Source: Desulfamplus magnetovallimortis
GTDB taxonomy: Bacteria > Desulfobacterota > Desulfobacteria > Desulfobacterales > Desulfobacteraceae
Assembly (NCBI RefSeq): GCF_900170035.1
Contig: NZ_LT828545.1
Location: 1 to 41,265, forward strand
Direction of reading: 5' to 3'
Length of the DNA stretch: 41,265 bases
Of this stretch, positions 7,897 through 16,342 are shown piece after piece. A program made the translations under genes and the position numbers. The notes under the pieces were generated by a model that was given only the letters and a program-made list of their open reading frames with translations, was not told the DNA's origin and searched no databases. How positions within the stretch are numbered: position 1 is the first letter of the stretch; every line of letters starts with the position of its first letter.

Positions 7897-8970
7897 ATGA
7901 CTAAAAAAATTTCCATCACCTGTTTTTTTCTATTCACCCTTTGTTTTATATCTCTGATGCCTACTTTTGGAGCTGAGTCCAAAGATATTCAGGTACAGCA
8001 AAGCTTCCAGGCGATACAGAACCCTGAACCTGATTTTGGAATCACCGTATGGGTTGATCATGAAAGCAATACATATAACATTGGAGAATCCATTACCTTT
8101 TATTTTAAAAGCAACAGGGACTGCTATGTTCACCTTTTGGACATAGGAACAAGTGGTAAGGTGACATTAATATATCCTAATCAGTTTGCCACAGACAATT
8201 TTATAAAAGGGGGGCAAACATATAAACTTCCGGCTCCTGAAACTTTTCAGTTTGTGGCATCAGGTCCTGAGGGAACTGAGATGGTAAAGGCAATAGCAAC
8301 CCTTAAAAGGACAGATCTTGCAAATCTGCCCGGGGCAAGGAATGCAGGTGCTTTTAAAGCCTTTGACAAAGACGGCACTGTTGTTGCCAAGGATATTCAG
8401 GTGACATTGAACCAGACACCTCCAAAACAGTGGGCAGAGTATGGAAAGGTTATTAAAATTGTCAGAAAAAACAGCGGGCCTGTTCCTGTGTCAGAAACAG
8501 CTCCTGCACCCCAGCCACAGCAATCATATACAGCATTTGGAACAACCCTTTGGACCAGCAAACATACATACAGGGCAGGTGCGTCTGTAAGGTTCTTTTT
8601 TACTACAAACAGAGATGCCTATGTCACCCTTGTAAGTATAGGTACAAGTGGAGAGGTAAGGATTCTTTTTCCCAACCGTTTTTCCCAGAACAATTATTGC
8701 ACAGCCGGTACAACATATACAATTCCTGGGGAGAATGCACCAGAAAAGTATGTGGTTACAGGACCCTCCGGAACTGAGACTGTAAAAATTATTGCAGCTC
8801 AGAACCAGTTTTCTCTTTCAGCTTCTCCCTATGATTATACAAAATCTGCTTATCCGGCCCTTGCTAAAACTCCTGAACAGGTCACCAAGGATATTGAAGT
8901 TATCTCCACCAGTGAATCCACCGGCAGGTATTTTGATGAGGCAACCATGACGATTCAGATTATCCAGTAG
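7897..8970 (+). CDS. Secreted protein with two DUF4384 domains
   Basis: A protein of 357 aa with an ATG start behind AAAAAGGAAAATTAAA. Signal peptide ~1-25 (ending PTFGAES). Two DUF4384 domains lie in tandem: ~45-135 (FGITVWVDHESNTYNIGESITFYF, TLIYPNQF) and ~210-305 (FGTTLWTSKHTYRAGASVRFFF, RILFPNRF), joined by a Pro/Gln linker (PVSETAPAPQPQQS). Each domain shares the pattern of a Cys/Ala-Tyr-Val strand, then GTSGxVxxxxPNxF. It has no catalytic domain, so an adaptor or binding role within the caspase neighbourhood is plausible. The internal repeat suggests domain duplication. Confidence 0.82.
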   Translation: MTKKISITCFFLFTLCFISLMPTFGAESKDIQVQQSFQAIQNPEPDFGITVWVDHESNTYNIGESITFYFKSNRDCYVHLLDIGTSGKVTLIYPNQFATDNFIKGGQTYKLPAPETFQFVASGPEGTEMVKAIATLKRTDLANLPGARNAGAFKAFDKDGTVVAKDIQVTLNQTPPKQWAEYGKVIKIVRKNSGPVPVSETAPAPQPQQSYTAFGTTLWTSKHTYRAGASVRFFFTTNRDAYVTLVSIGTSGEVRILFPNRFSQNNYCTAGTTYTIPGENAPEKYVVTGPSGTETVKIIAAQNQFSLSASPYDYTKSAYPALAKTPEQVTKDIEVISTSESTGRYFDEATMTIQIIQ

Positions 8971-9067
8971 TGTTGATGGAGAGGAGGCAGAAGGTGAACT
9001 GAAAAGAATGAAAAGCAGAGGGGGCGAATCCCATATTCGCCCTGAAATCAATAGAGCCGGAGGGTGG

Positions 9068-10471
9068 ATGAAACGGATTTGCTGTTTGGTTATGCTTATA
9101 ATGGGCATACATACGGGAATAGAAATAGATAATTGTAATATTGCGTCTGCTGAGAATCGTGCCCTTCTTGTGGGGATAGGCAAATATCAGATTTCAGCGG
9201 TAAACCTTGAGGGCATTGATATTGATATTACCAATATGACGAAAATTGCTCAAAAGATGGGCTTTAAAAGGGAGCAGATCAAAATTGTCATGGATGAAGA
9301 TGCTACCCTGAACGGGATTGAGAAAGCATTTGAAGAGTGGCTCATCCAGGGGACTTCTGACTCAGACAAGGTGTTTGTCTATTACAGCGGGCATGGAGCA
9401 TATATAGAGGATAAAAACGGAGATGAGAAGGATCACCTTGATGAAATACTGGTACCTTACGATACTGTTGTAAACAGTGATGATCTGCTTCAAAATATAC
9501 TTGTTGATGACCATATTGGTGAGCTTGTACAAAAGATTCCTGCCGGACAGATTGTTTTTATGCTGGATTCCTGTCATAGCGGCACAGCCATAAAATCCCT
9601 TGCCAGCCAGGATAAATTCTTTCCATTGACTCTATCATCCAGAGTATTTGCTGAAAAAGGTGGAAATCTTGGGGAGAAGAGCTTTACAATAAAGGAGATA
9701 ACTGAAAAGTGCATACTTCTTGCGGCAGCTCAGGATGATGAAACTGCACAGGCTTCTAAGGAAGGAAGCCTTTTTACCCTTGGTGTGCTGAAGGCTTTCA
9801 GTGATTCAACAGGTTTCCTTACCCTTAAGGATATAGAGGATGTTTCCAGAAAGTATATTCTGAATAACCTGCCGCCGGAGAAGGTTCACAGGCCAAATCT
9901 CATGGGCAATGGTAAACTGAAAGATATCAATCTCATTGGCTGGTGTGGGCAGTCGCCCTCTACAGAAATTCCTTCATCATCTTCATCATCTTCATCGTCT
10001 TCATCATCTTCTTCATCTTCATCATTTGAAGCCATGAACGAGCTGATCAGCAGGAGACACTTCGCACTTGATATATGGGTAAAGTCAAATATACAAAAGC
10101 TTGGAGATATACAGGAGATTCGGTTTACTCCTCCCCAGAATGGCTATGTTAACATAATTGAAGTTGCTGAAGATGATGAGGCCATAACCGTACTCTTTCC
10201 AAACAGATATCATCCTGAAAATTATGTTAAAACAGGTGGTACCATTACAATACCTGACCAAGGGGACGGTTTTCGGCTAAGAGCAGTGGAAAAAGGCAAA
10301 ACCATGCTTGTGGTTGTCTTGACTGATGCAGATATAAACGGATACAGGGACGGCATGAAGGCCGGCAGTGCCATGTTCAGCGAATTGTCAAAAAAATCCA
10401 GATATAAAATCGAAGAAGCCGGTGCAAAGGGAAGATTGGGGGCAGGGTATCTGTTCGTTGAGATAAGGTAG
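9068..10471 (+). CDS. Secreted caspase-polySer-DUF4384 protein
   Basis: A protein of 467 aa from the ATG at 9068, preferred over an ATG 60 nt upstream because GGAGG precedes it closely and it begins a proper signal peptide (MKRICCLVMLIMG..., cleavage near ASAEN). Caspase-like domain at ~30-290: His109 in YYSGHGA, Cys169 in MLDSCHSGT, and the acidic motif DKNGDEKDHLDEILVPYD. A run of 17 serines (303-319), coded by TCA/TCT/TCG, forms a flexible linker to a C-terminal DUF4384 domain (~325-460; FALDIWVKSNIQKLGD, AITVLFPNRYHPEN). It ends 40 nt before the next start, so cotranscription is likely. Confidence 0.9.
   Translation: MKRICCLVMLIMGIHTGIEIDNCNIASAENRALLVGIGKYQISAVNLEGIDIDITNMTKIAQKMGFKREQIKIVMDEDATLNGIEKAFEEWLIQGTSDSDKVFVYYSGHGAYIEDKNGDEKDHLDEILVPYDTVVNSDDLLQNILVDDHIGELVQKIPAGQIVFMLDSCHSGTAIKSLASQDKFFPLTLSSRVFAEKGGNLGEKSFTIKEITEKCILLAAAQDDETAQASKEGSLFTLGVLKAFSDSTGFLTLKDIEDVSRKYILNNLPPEKVHRPNLMGNGKLKDINLIGWCGQSPSTEIPSSSSSSSSSSSSSSSSSFEAMNELISRRHFALDIWVKSNIQKLGDIQEIRFTPPQNGYVNIIEVAEDDEAITVLFPNRYHPENYVKTGGTITIPDQGDGFRLRAVEKGKTMLVVVLTDADINGYRDGMKAGSAMFSELSKKSRYKIEEAGAKGRLGAGYLFVEIR
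9974..10024 (+). repeat. Serine-codon microsatellite in caspase linker
   Basis: Seventeen consecutive serine codons made of TCA, TCT and one TCG, with a TCATCATCT-like sub-period. Length changes by slippage would usually stay in frame and change only the linker between caspase and DUF4384 domains. Confidence 0.85.
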
Positions 10472-10511
10472 TGCTTTGTCAAAGCTAAAAATTAGGGTGC
10501 AAGGAGCAACA

Positions 10512-12557
10512 ATGATTTATTACACCAGCCACAGAAGAAACTTTTTTTTTGGTATAAAAAATGACTATATAGTGATGTCAATTGCTATTTTTCTTTTTTT
10601 TAACATGATTTTGGTTTTCCCCATGAAAAATTCCGCAGCATCACAAAATGAGACCGCTATTTTAAGAGATATTCCCAAAGGTATGATTGGGCTGTATCAG
10701 GAGAATAGAAAAAAAGGTATTCCCAACTACATTACAGAGGATTTTATACTTTTATCCCACGCCATGGTAATAAACCAGTCAATCACAATGATGGAGCAGG
10801 ATCTTATTCTGCCGGCTTTCAAAGAACTTATGGATAGCCTGATCACCATATACAGGGAAAATGAAGCACAACAAGAAATTTTAAACTATCTTCTGGTGAT
10901 TCAAAATCTTCTTGACGGCAAGGGAGTACAAGATAAGGAAGAGATCAAACAATCTGGCAGGGAAACAGAGGATAATAATCCATCGGAAACACAAAAGATG
11001 AGTGCAAAAGGGACAACCTCCATTCCCCCTGAGGTGGAAAAGGAGCTTGAAAAAATACGTGCTGCCCAGGGCATATACTTTTCAGATATTATGCAGCAGA
11101 AGATGGATTATACCCAGTTCATGGTAAGGGGAAAATACACCATGACCCAAGAGCTTTCTGCATATTTCCAGGCTATGAAATATGCAGGAGTTGCACTTTT
11201 CCCGGTGGTTGCCAGTAAATCTACAGGTATCACCTCCTCCCAGGCCGATCTTTTAACATCCTGTGCCGTCTCCATGATAAAAACCATCAATTCAAGCGAT
11301 CAGCTACAAACAGCCTACCAGCAGCTCCTTGATACCCTGAAACTCATTTTCGGCCCCGTTGATGATCTTGTTTTTCAGGATTACCTCCATGTTATTGAAA
11401 ATTCCCTGCAATATGACAACAATAAAGAGTTAAATATTACAAATTTAAGGGAAAATCTTCTGAAACATGCCACTAAAAACAACAAAAAACCCTCAATTAT
11501 TTCAGGTATTGTGGATATTAACCGCCTGGAAAAAGGGCGAACCGCACAGGATGTCATGACCGGTTTTCGATTTATGCCCTCCCGCTATACTCCAGACAGT
11601 GCTGCCATGCAGCAGCTTGTGTTCCACAATGTAAAGGATTATCTCGGAGAGAAAAAACCCTTTACCATGGGAAGCATCAACGGAAAAGCGGTAAAGGCAT
11701 TTCCAATGGGTGCAGAGATTATGGCTCTTCTTGGCTCCACAGAAGCCGTAAAAATCCTAATAAAAAATGATGAAACCAATTATCAGAATTATGGAGATGC
11801 AGGAAAAAATGCTGAACAATTTCTTACATCCCCCACATCTGTTGTCAGTAATATACCATTCATAAATCTGGAGATAATCCGTAAATGGCTTGCTGCCCCT
11901 GAAGATTCCCTGAACAGTATTGATAAAACAGAGGTAATTGATGCAAAAAGACGCTTGAACAGTTCCCTGGGATTCTGGACATTTAACCGTTACATCAATA
12001 TGTTATATGCAAAACAGTCCTACACATCCATGGCAAAATCTTTTTCCATGACATTGGAGAGAGACTGGGCATGGCTGGCACCGGCAACATCACTTTATAT
12101 AAACCTTGAAAAGCAGATACTTGATCTGAAAAAAATAATAGAAGGGAAATCAGAATTCTCCGCAACCCTGGATCAATATGTTGTGATCCTTGGAGAATGC
12201 ATGGACATTGCCCAAAAAGAGACAGAAAACAAGCCGTTAAACGACAGGGATATAAATTTTCTCAACAACCTGGACAGACAGATTAAAAACATTACAAAAT
12301 TTTCTGATTCTCCCATTGTGGTGGATGTGCATACAGAACCAAACAGCGGCATGGTTTTAGAAGAGGCATTGGGATATCCAAAGGAAATTTTCAGGGAAAA
12401 AGGAGGGAAAAAGGCTCGTGGAGTACTTTTTAACTACTTTGAATTCAAATATCCCATGGAAAAAAGATTAAATGACAGCCAGTGGCAGAAATTGCTTGAA
12501 GCCCGTGATTTAAAGCTGATTCTCTCTCCTGCAAGCACAAGCATGGCAATGCCTTGA
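10512..12557 (+). CDS. DUF3160 family exported protein
   Basis: A protein of 681 aa from the ATG at 10512, chosen because AAGGAG (10501-10506) lies 5 nt upstream; a TTG at 10476 is also in frame. The N-terminus has a hydrophobic export signal or anchor (YIVMSIAIFLFFNMILVF). The long helical body resembles the DUF3160 family: GFRFMPSRYTPDS, WTFNRYINMLYAKQSY, SPIVVDVHTEPNSGMVLEEA and the C-terminal FNYFEFKYPMEKRLNDSQW block. DUF3160 proteins are large, predicted extracytoplasmic proteins of unknown function. It sits between a caspase gene and an OmpA-family gene on the same strand, which fits a shared envelope process. Confidence 0.7.
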   Translation: MIYYTSHRRNFFFGIKNDYIVMSIAIFLFFNMILVFPMKNSAASQNETAILRDIPKGMIGLYQENRKKGIPNYITEDFILLSHAMVINQSITMMEQDLILPAFKELMDSLITIYRENEAQQEILNYLLVIQNLLDGKGVQDKEEIKQSGRETEDNNPSETQKMSAKGTTSIPPEVEKELEKIRAAQGIYFSDIMQQKMDYTQFMVRGKYTMTQELSAYFQAMKYAGVALFPVVASKSTGITSSQADLLTSCAVSMIKTINSSDQLQTAYQQLLDTLKLIFGPVDDLVFQDYLHVIENSLQYDNNKELNITNLRENLLKHATKNNKKPSIISGIVDINRLEKGRTAQDVMTGFRFMPSRYTPDSAAMQQLVFHNVKDYLGEKKPFTMGSINGKAVKAFPMGAEIMALLGSTEAVKILIKNDETNYQNYGDAGKNAEQFLTSPTSVVSNIPFINLEIIRKWLAAPEDSLNSIDKTEVIDAKRRLNSSLGFWTFNRYINMLYAKQSYTSMAKSFSMTLERDWAWLAPATSLYINLEKQILDLKKIIEGKSEFSATLDQYVVILGECMDIAQKETENKPLNDRDINFLNNLDRQIKNITKFSDSPIVVDVHTEPNSGMVLEEALGYPKEIFREKGGKKARGVLFNYFEFKYPMEKRLNDSQWQKLLEARDLKLILSPASTSMAMP

Positions 12558-12578
12558 AATAATATTCACGGTTAAAGA

Positions 12579-12753
12579 CTCAAAATCGACATCTTATTGC
12601 TTTTTCAGCAGTTATTGCATTTGTCTGAATTAGGATAACCAGGATTAACAAGATGTTCAGGATAGATAACCCTGCCTTATCTTTGTTAATCCTGGGCATC
12701 CTGATTCAGACAGTCTTGACAAGGCTTAAAAGATCATAGGTGTCGATTTTGAG
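12579..12753 (-). repeat. MITE-like intergenic repeat, copy B (7-bp flanking repeat)
   Basis: 175 bp with perfect ends CTCAAAATCGACA / TGTCGATTTTGAG, inner inverted pair GTCTGAATTAGGAT / ATCCTGATTCAGAC, and CAGGAT/ATCCTG heptads. TTAAAGA occurs immediately on both sides (12572-12578 and 12754-12760), consistent with target duplication. The right copy of the duplication forms the start of the AAAGAAGGAG ribosome binding region of the OmpA-family gene. It is inverted relative to copies F-H. Confidence 0.85.
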
Positions 12754-12772
12754 TTAAAGAAGGAGAAAATCA

Positions 12773-13708
12773 TTGAAAAATATTAAGATTACGCTATTTG
12801 TTTTTTATTGCATATTTACAATTGCCATCTTCCCCTCAACTGTTTTCCCTGAATGCAGTGACATGAAAAATCTTTATCAACATGCCCTGAAACAAGATGA
12901 TTCAAGCCGGAAAATATCCATGCTGGAGAAAGTTAGGGTGGAGTGTCCTGGTAATTTTGTGGTATTCTATGAACTGGGCAAGGCCATCCACACGCTATGC
13001 ATGGAGAAAAATCTACCCCCTGAAGATGAACTCTGGGCAAAGGCAATTATCCAGTTTAAAGATGTACTCACAACTCTTGCCAATATTCAGAGCCTTGCAG
13101 AGCAGCAAAAAAAACTGAAAGCTGGAACCTGTGTCCATCTTGGCGAAATTTATGAAAGAGTAAACAATATTTATCTTGCAAAATTTTATTACAAAATGGC
13201 CATCTCAATAATCCCTTTTAAGATGGCTGAAGAGCGCCTGATTGACCTTGAATACCATCATAGTACAAAAGGATTGGATGAACAGGAGATCATGCTTGGT
13301 TTCAAAACAGCAAAAGCCTATGGCGTGGAACCAACTGTGGATATTCCCATCCATTTTGAGTATGATTCATCAATGTTAACCAGTACACCAGGCCAAGACG
13401 GGGCAGGCGGTGGGATTTCCGGTATTGAACAGGCGGGAAAACTTGGCAATGTTATTTCAGCACCAGGATTTTCTCAAAACAGCTTTCTTCTCATAGGTCA
13501 TACAGACATACACGGCTCTGATGCCTATAATGACAAGCTCTCACGGGAGCGTGCGGAAAGTGTAAAACGCTACCTTGTTGATAATTTCAATATCCCTTCT
13601 CACCGCATAACCACAAGGGGCGATGGCAAAAGAAATCTTAAAATACAGGGCTCTTCGGAAAAAATTGATGCAATTAACCGCAGGGTGGAGATTGTTATAA
13701 TAAATTAA
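12773..13708 (+). CDS. OmpA-family peptidoglycan-binding protein with TPR-like region
   Basis: A protein of 311 aa with a TTG start, supported by AAGGAG at 12760-12765; no ATG lies near. Signal peptide ~1-25 (ITLFVFYCIFTIAIFPSTVFPEC). Residues ~30-165 are helical and TPR-like (LYQHALKQDDSSRKISMLEKV..., LGEIYERVNNIYLAKFYYKMAI). The C-terminal ~115 residues are an OmpA domain: IPIHFEYDSSML, LLIGHTDIHGSDAYNDKLSRERAESVKRYL, ITTRGDGKRN and INRRVEIVI, with the Asp/Arg residues that grip diaminopimelate in peptidoglycan. It would tether a complex to the cell wall. A repeat insertion abuts its ribosome binding site. Confidence 0.88.
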   Translation: MKNIKITLFVFYCIFTIAIFPSTVFPECSDMKNLYQHALKQDDSSRKISMLEKVRVECPGNFVVFYELGKAIHTLCMEKNLPPEDELWAKAIIQFKDVLTTLANIQSLAEQQKKLKAGTCVHLGEIYERVNNIYLAKFYYKMAISIIPFKMAEERLIDLEYHHSTKGLDEQEIMLGFKTAKAYGVEPTVDIPIHFEYDSSMLTSTPGQDGAGGGISGIEQAGKLGNVISAPGFSQNSFLLIGHTDIHGSDAYNDKLSRERAESVKRYLVDNFNIPSHRITTRGDGKRNLKIQGSSEKIDAINRRVEIVIIN

Positions 13709-13730
13709 ATCCAGGGAAGGGATTAGATTA

Positions 13731-13991
13731 CTCAAAATCGATACCAATAACCTCTTGAGCCTTGTCAATATTGTCTGAATCAGGATGCCCAGGATGACCA
13801 GGATGCCCAGGATGACCAGGATGCCCAGGATGCCCAGGATGCCCAGGATGATAATGATTTACAGGATGATAATGATTTACAGGATAAAAATCCTGAGCAT
13901 CCTGTAAATCCTGGTTATCCTGATTCAGACAAATGCAATAAATAAATGCCGGGAAAAATGCCGGGAAAGCCAAGAAAATGTCTATTTTGAG
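13731..13991 (+). repeat. MITE-like intergenic repeat, copy C (expanded heptad array)
   Basis: 261 bp, the longest copy. The left end CTCAAAATCGATA and right end TGTCTATTTTGAG are slightly diverged. The centre is expanded: eight 9-bp units CAGGATGCC/CAGGATGAC/CAGGATGAT (13781-13852), then a duplicated AATGATTTACAGGAT block, then the usual palindromic AATCCTGAGCATCCTG arm. No flanking direct repeat is apparent. The right end lies 7 nt before AAGGAGG of the caspase-FGE gene at 14019, so its transcript would carry this palindrome in the 5' leader. Confidence 0.85.
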
Positions 13992-14018
13992 TGTAACAAA
14001 AGGAGGCAATTACAAAAA

Positions 14019-15995
14019 ATGAGACCAGGAAAAACTTCTAAAACAATTCTGTTTTTATCGTTAATTCTCTTTTTTACATCACTGTCCATTGCCTTTGCGG
14101 AAAAGCGGATAGCCCTTGTAATAGGCAATGCAGCTTATAAATCCTCACCTCTGGCAAACACTGTAAATGATGCTGTGGATATGGAAGCAAATCTGAAAAA
14201 ATGCAATTTTGATGTTATCAAAATCACCAATGCAGACCAGAAAACCATGGATAGTGCAATAGACCGTTTCTATAAGAATCTCAAAAAATCTGATACAGGT
14301 CTCTTTTACTTTTCAGGGCATGGAATGCAGGTGGATGGTGAGAATTATCTTATCCCCATTGGTGCAAATATAAAAAGCGAATCTGATGTAAAATATGAGG
14401 CGGTAAATGCAGGAAGGATCCTTGGCAGGATGAAGGATGCAGCAACTCCCCTTAATATAATGATACTGGATGCCTGCCGCGATAATCCCTATAAAAGCTT
14501 TTTCAGATCCTCATCAAGGGGACTTGCCCGCATGAATGCCCCAAAAGGTGCGATTGTGGCCTATGCAGCAGCACCAGGCTCTGTGGCTTCCGATGGCGTA
14601 GATAGGGGCAGAAACGGAGTTTTCACAAAACATTTTCTCAATAATATGATGAAACCCGGATGGGCCATTGAAAAGGTTTTAAAGCAGACACGTATAGCTG
14701 TATCAGAAGAGACAGGCGGTAAACAGATTCCGGAAGAGAGATCACTTTTGACAGGGGATTTCATCTTTCTTGCCGGTGGTTATTCTGTGGTTGAATCCCC
14801 AGTAACCACAACCACAACAGTCACCTCCGCAGCTACAGGTTCACTGAATGTAAAAACAGAACCGCCAGGTGCAACCATCTTTCTGGATGACAAAAAACAG
14901 GGACGAGCTCCTGTTACAATATCAGGTCTTGAATCAGGCAATTATAAAATAAAGGCTGAGCTTGATAACTACATCCCCCAGGAGAAGAAATTAAAAATCA
15001 ATAATAACCGCAAGGCAGTTATATCTTTTTTCCTTGATCCCCTCTCCACAAAGGCAAAAATCTTTGTAAACACCACTCCGCCGGACTCCCAGGTTCGTAT
15101 AATGAATATTGTGGATAAGTTTTATAATGGAATAGAGCTTGATAATGGCAGATATGAGATAGAAGTATCCAAAGATGGATATAAGATGAAGACCCAGTGG
15201 GTGGAGATACAAAATGGAGAGGATCTGGATTTGTATGTGGAGCTTGAAAAGGAAGAGAAGGTGGTTATCCATAACACATCCGCGTCTGTAGGCATGAATA
15301 CACCCGATGCCGGTGATATTTGGAAAGAACCTGTGACAGGCATGGAGTTTGTCTGGGTTCCTGGTGGATGTTACATGATGGGCAGTAATTCAGGAGAATC
15401 CGATGAAAAGCCTGTGCACGAGGTTTGCCTGGATGGTTTCTGGATGGGGAAATATGAGGTTACCCAGGGTCAGTGGCAAAAGATAATGGGCAATAACCCT
15501 TCATCTTTTAGAAAAGGCGATGATTATCCAGTGGAAACTGTTTCATGGAATGATGCTCAGCAGTTTATCAGCAAATTAAATAGTGCAGGCGCAAAGATTT
15601 TTAGTTTGCCAACAGAAGCCCAGTGGGAATATGCAGCAAGAAGCGGAGGTAAAAATCAGGAGTATTCAGGCAGTAATTCCATTGATTCCGTTGCATGGTA
15701 TGGGAGTAACAGTGGCGGAAGTACCCACCGTGTTGGAACTAAAGCTGCAAATGGTTTAGGCATATATGACATGAGTGGAAATGTCTGGGAGTGGTGTCAG
15801 GACATATATGCAAAGGATGCTTACAGTAAACATGTCCGTAATAATCCTATATATGCAGAGAGCGGCTCCAACCGGGTGTTTCGTGGCGGCAGCTGGATCA
15901 ACGTACCCGCCTACGTTCGCTGTGCCAGCCGTAACGGGGACACGCCGGACTTCACGGATAGCAGCTTGGGTTTCCGTCTTTCCAGGAAAAATTAA
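14019..15995 (+). CDS. Secreted caspase-PEGA-FGE fusion, DGR target (VR2)
   Basis: A protein of 658 aa with an ATG start after AAGGAGG. Signal peptide 1-27 (ending IAFAEKR). Caspase-like domain ~28-252 with His101 in FYFSGHGMQ and Cys153 in ILDACRDNP. Two PEGA domains follow, ~274-341 (GSLNVKTEPPGATIFLDDK) and ~345-410 (AKIFVNTTPPDSQVRI); PEGA are small surface-type beta domains. The FGE-sulfatase/C-type-lectin fold spans ~435-658 (GMEFVWVPGGCYMMGS, GKYEVTQGQWQKIMG, PTEAQWEYAAR, GNVWEWCQD). VR2 codes for residues 615-656 and replaces the region where real FGE carries its catalytic cysteines. I infer a protease whose diversified C-terminal tip recognises ligands. It is closely related to the gene at 17314, most strongly in the FGE half. 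Confidence 0.93.
   Translation: MRPGKTSKTILFLSLILFFTSLSIAFAEKRIALVIGNAAYKSSPLANTVNDAVDMEANLKKCNFDVIKITNADQKTMDSAIDRFYKNLKKSDTGLFYFSGHGMQVDGENYLIPIGANIKSESDVKYEAVNAGRILGRMKDAATPLNIMILDACRDNPYKSFFRSSSRGLARMNAPKGAIVAYAAAPGSVASDGVDRGRNGVFTKHFLNNMMKPGWAIEKVLKQTRIAVSEETGGKQIPEERSLLTGDFIFLAGGYSVVESPVTTTTTVTSAATGSLNVKTEPPGATIFLDDKKQGRAPVTISGLESGNYKIKAELDNYIPQEKKLKINNNRKAVISFFLDPLSTKAKIFVNTTPPDSQVRIMNIVDKFYNGIELDNGRYEIEVSKDGYKMKTQWVEIQNGEDLDLYVELEKEEKVVIHNTSASVGMNTPDAGDIWKEPVTGMEFVWVPGGCYMMGSNSGESDEKPVHEVCLDGFWMGKYEVTQGQWQKIMGNNPSSFRKGDDYPVETVSWNDAQQFISKLNSAGAKIFSLPTEAQWEYAARSGGKNQEYSGSNSIDSVAWYGSNSGGSTHRVGTKAANGLGIYDMSGNVWEWCQDIYAKDAYSKHVRNNPIYAESGSNRVFRGGSWINVPAYVRCASRNGDTPDFTDSSLGFRLSRKN
15861..15985 (+). 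repeat. DGR variable repeat VR2 (trans target)
   Basis: A gap-free 125-nt match to the TR at 2337-2461. I count 14 differences, all at template adenines and none at C, G or T. Because drift would also hit other bases, this implies recent or repeated retrohoming from the TR 13.4 kb away. The 3' ~21 nt are identical to the TR, so the homing start site appears intact. Confidence 0.95.
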
Positions 15996-16080
15996 CTTTT
16001 AGCTTTTTTACCTTTTTACCTTTTGGGGGTTTTTGGTCGCGGAGTTCAACAACATCCTTGGGTTTGTCAAATATATAGAC

Positions 16081-16097
16081 TTCCGGCGAAGCCGGAA
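16081..16097 (+). other. Hairpin downstream of VR2
   Basis: TTCCGGC-GAA-GCCGGAA, identical to the hairpin behind VR1 and at the same 95-nt distance from the end of the variable repeat. The corresponding element behind VR3 (19629-19639) is reduced to a 4-bp CGGC/GCCG stem. Confidence 0.6.
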
Positions 16098-16130
16098 ATT
16101 TTTTTTAAAAAAATGAGATATGTTTGGTTA

Positions 16131-16337
16131 CTCAAAAACGACACCTATGAGCTTTTGGACCTTGTCAATACTGTCTGAATCAGGATGCCCAGGATAACCA
16201 GGATTTACAGGATAAAAATCTTGAGCATCCTGTAAATCTCGGTTATCCTGATTCAGACAAATTCAATATTCAGACAAATTCAATATTCAGATAAATTCAA
16301 TAAATGCCAAAAAAGCCAACAAGATGTCGATTTTGAG
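16131..16337 (+). repeat. MITE-like intergenic repeat, copy D
   Basis: 207 bp from CTCAAAAACGACA to TGTCGATTTTGAG, with inner inverted GTCTGAATCAGGAT / ATCCTGATTCAGAC pair and a short local triplication of TTCAATATTCAGA near 16260. It fills most of the spacer between the caspase-FGE gene and the nuclease gene and runs almost to the nuclease start codon. Copy E has the same left flank (GGTTA) and right flank (AGCTTATGG), so the two arose by block duplication. Confidence 0.85.
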
Positions 16338-16342
16338 AGCTT

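Noticed and set aside
13728-14009. Minus-strand frame with HPGHPG repeats
   Set aside because: It is the translation of the CAGGATGCC heptad array in a MITE-like repeat, not a gene.
14019-15995. FGE fusion as an active formylglycine-generating enzyme for sulfatases
   Set aside because: The catalytic Cys pair is absent, no sulfatase gene is in the window, and the region is a DGR variable site.
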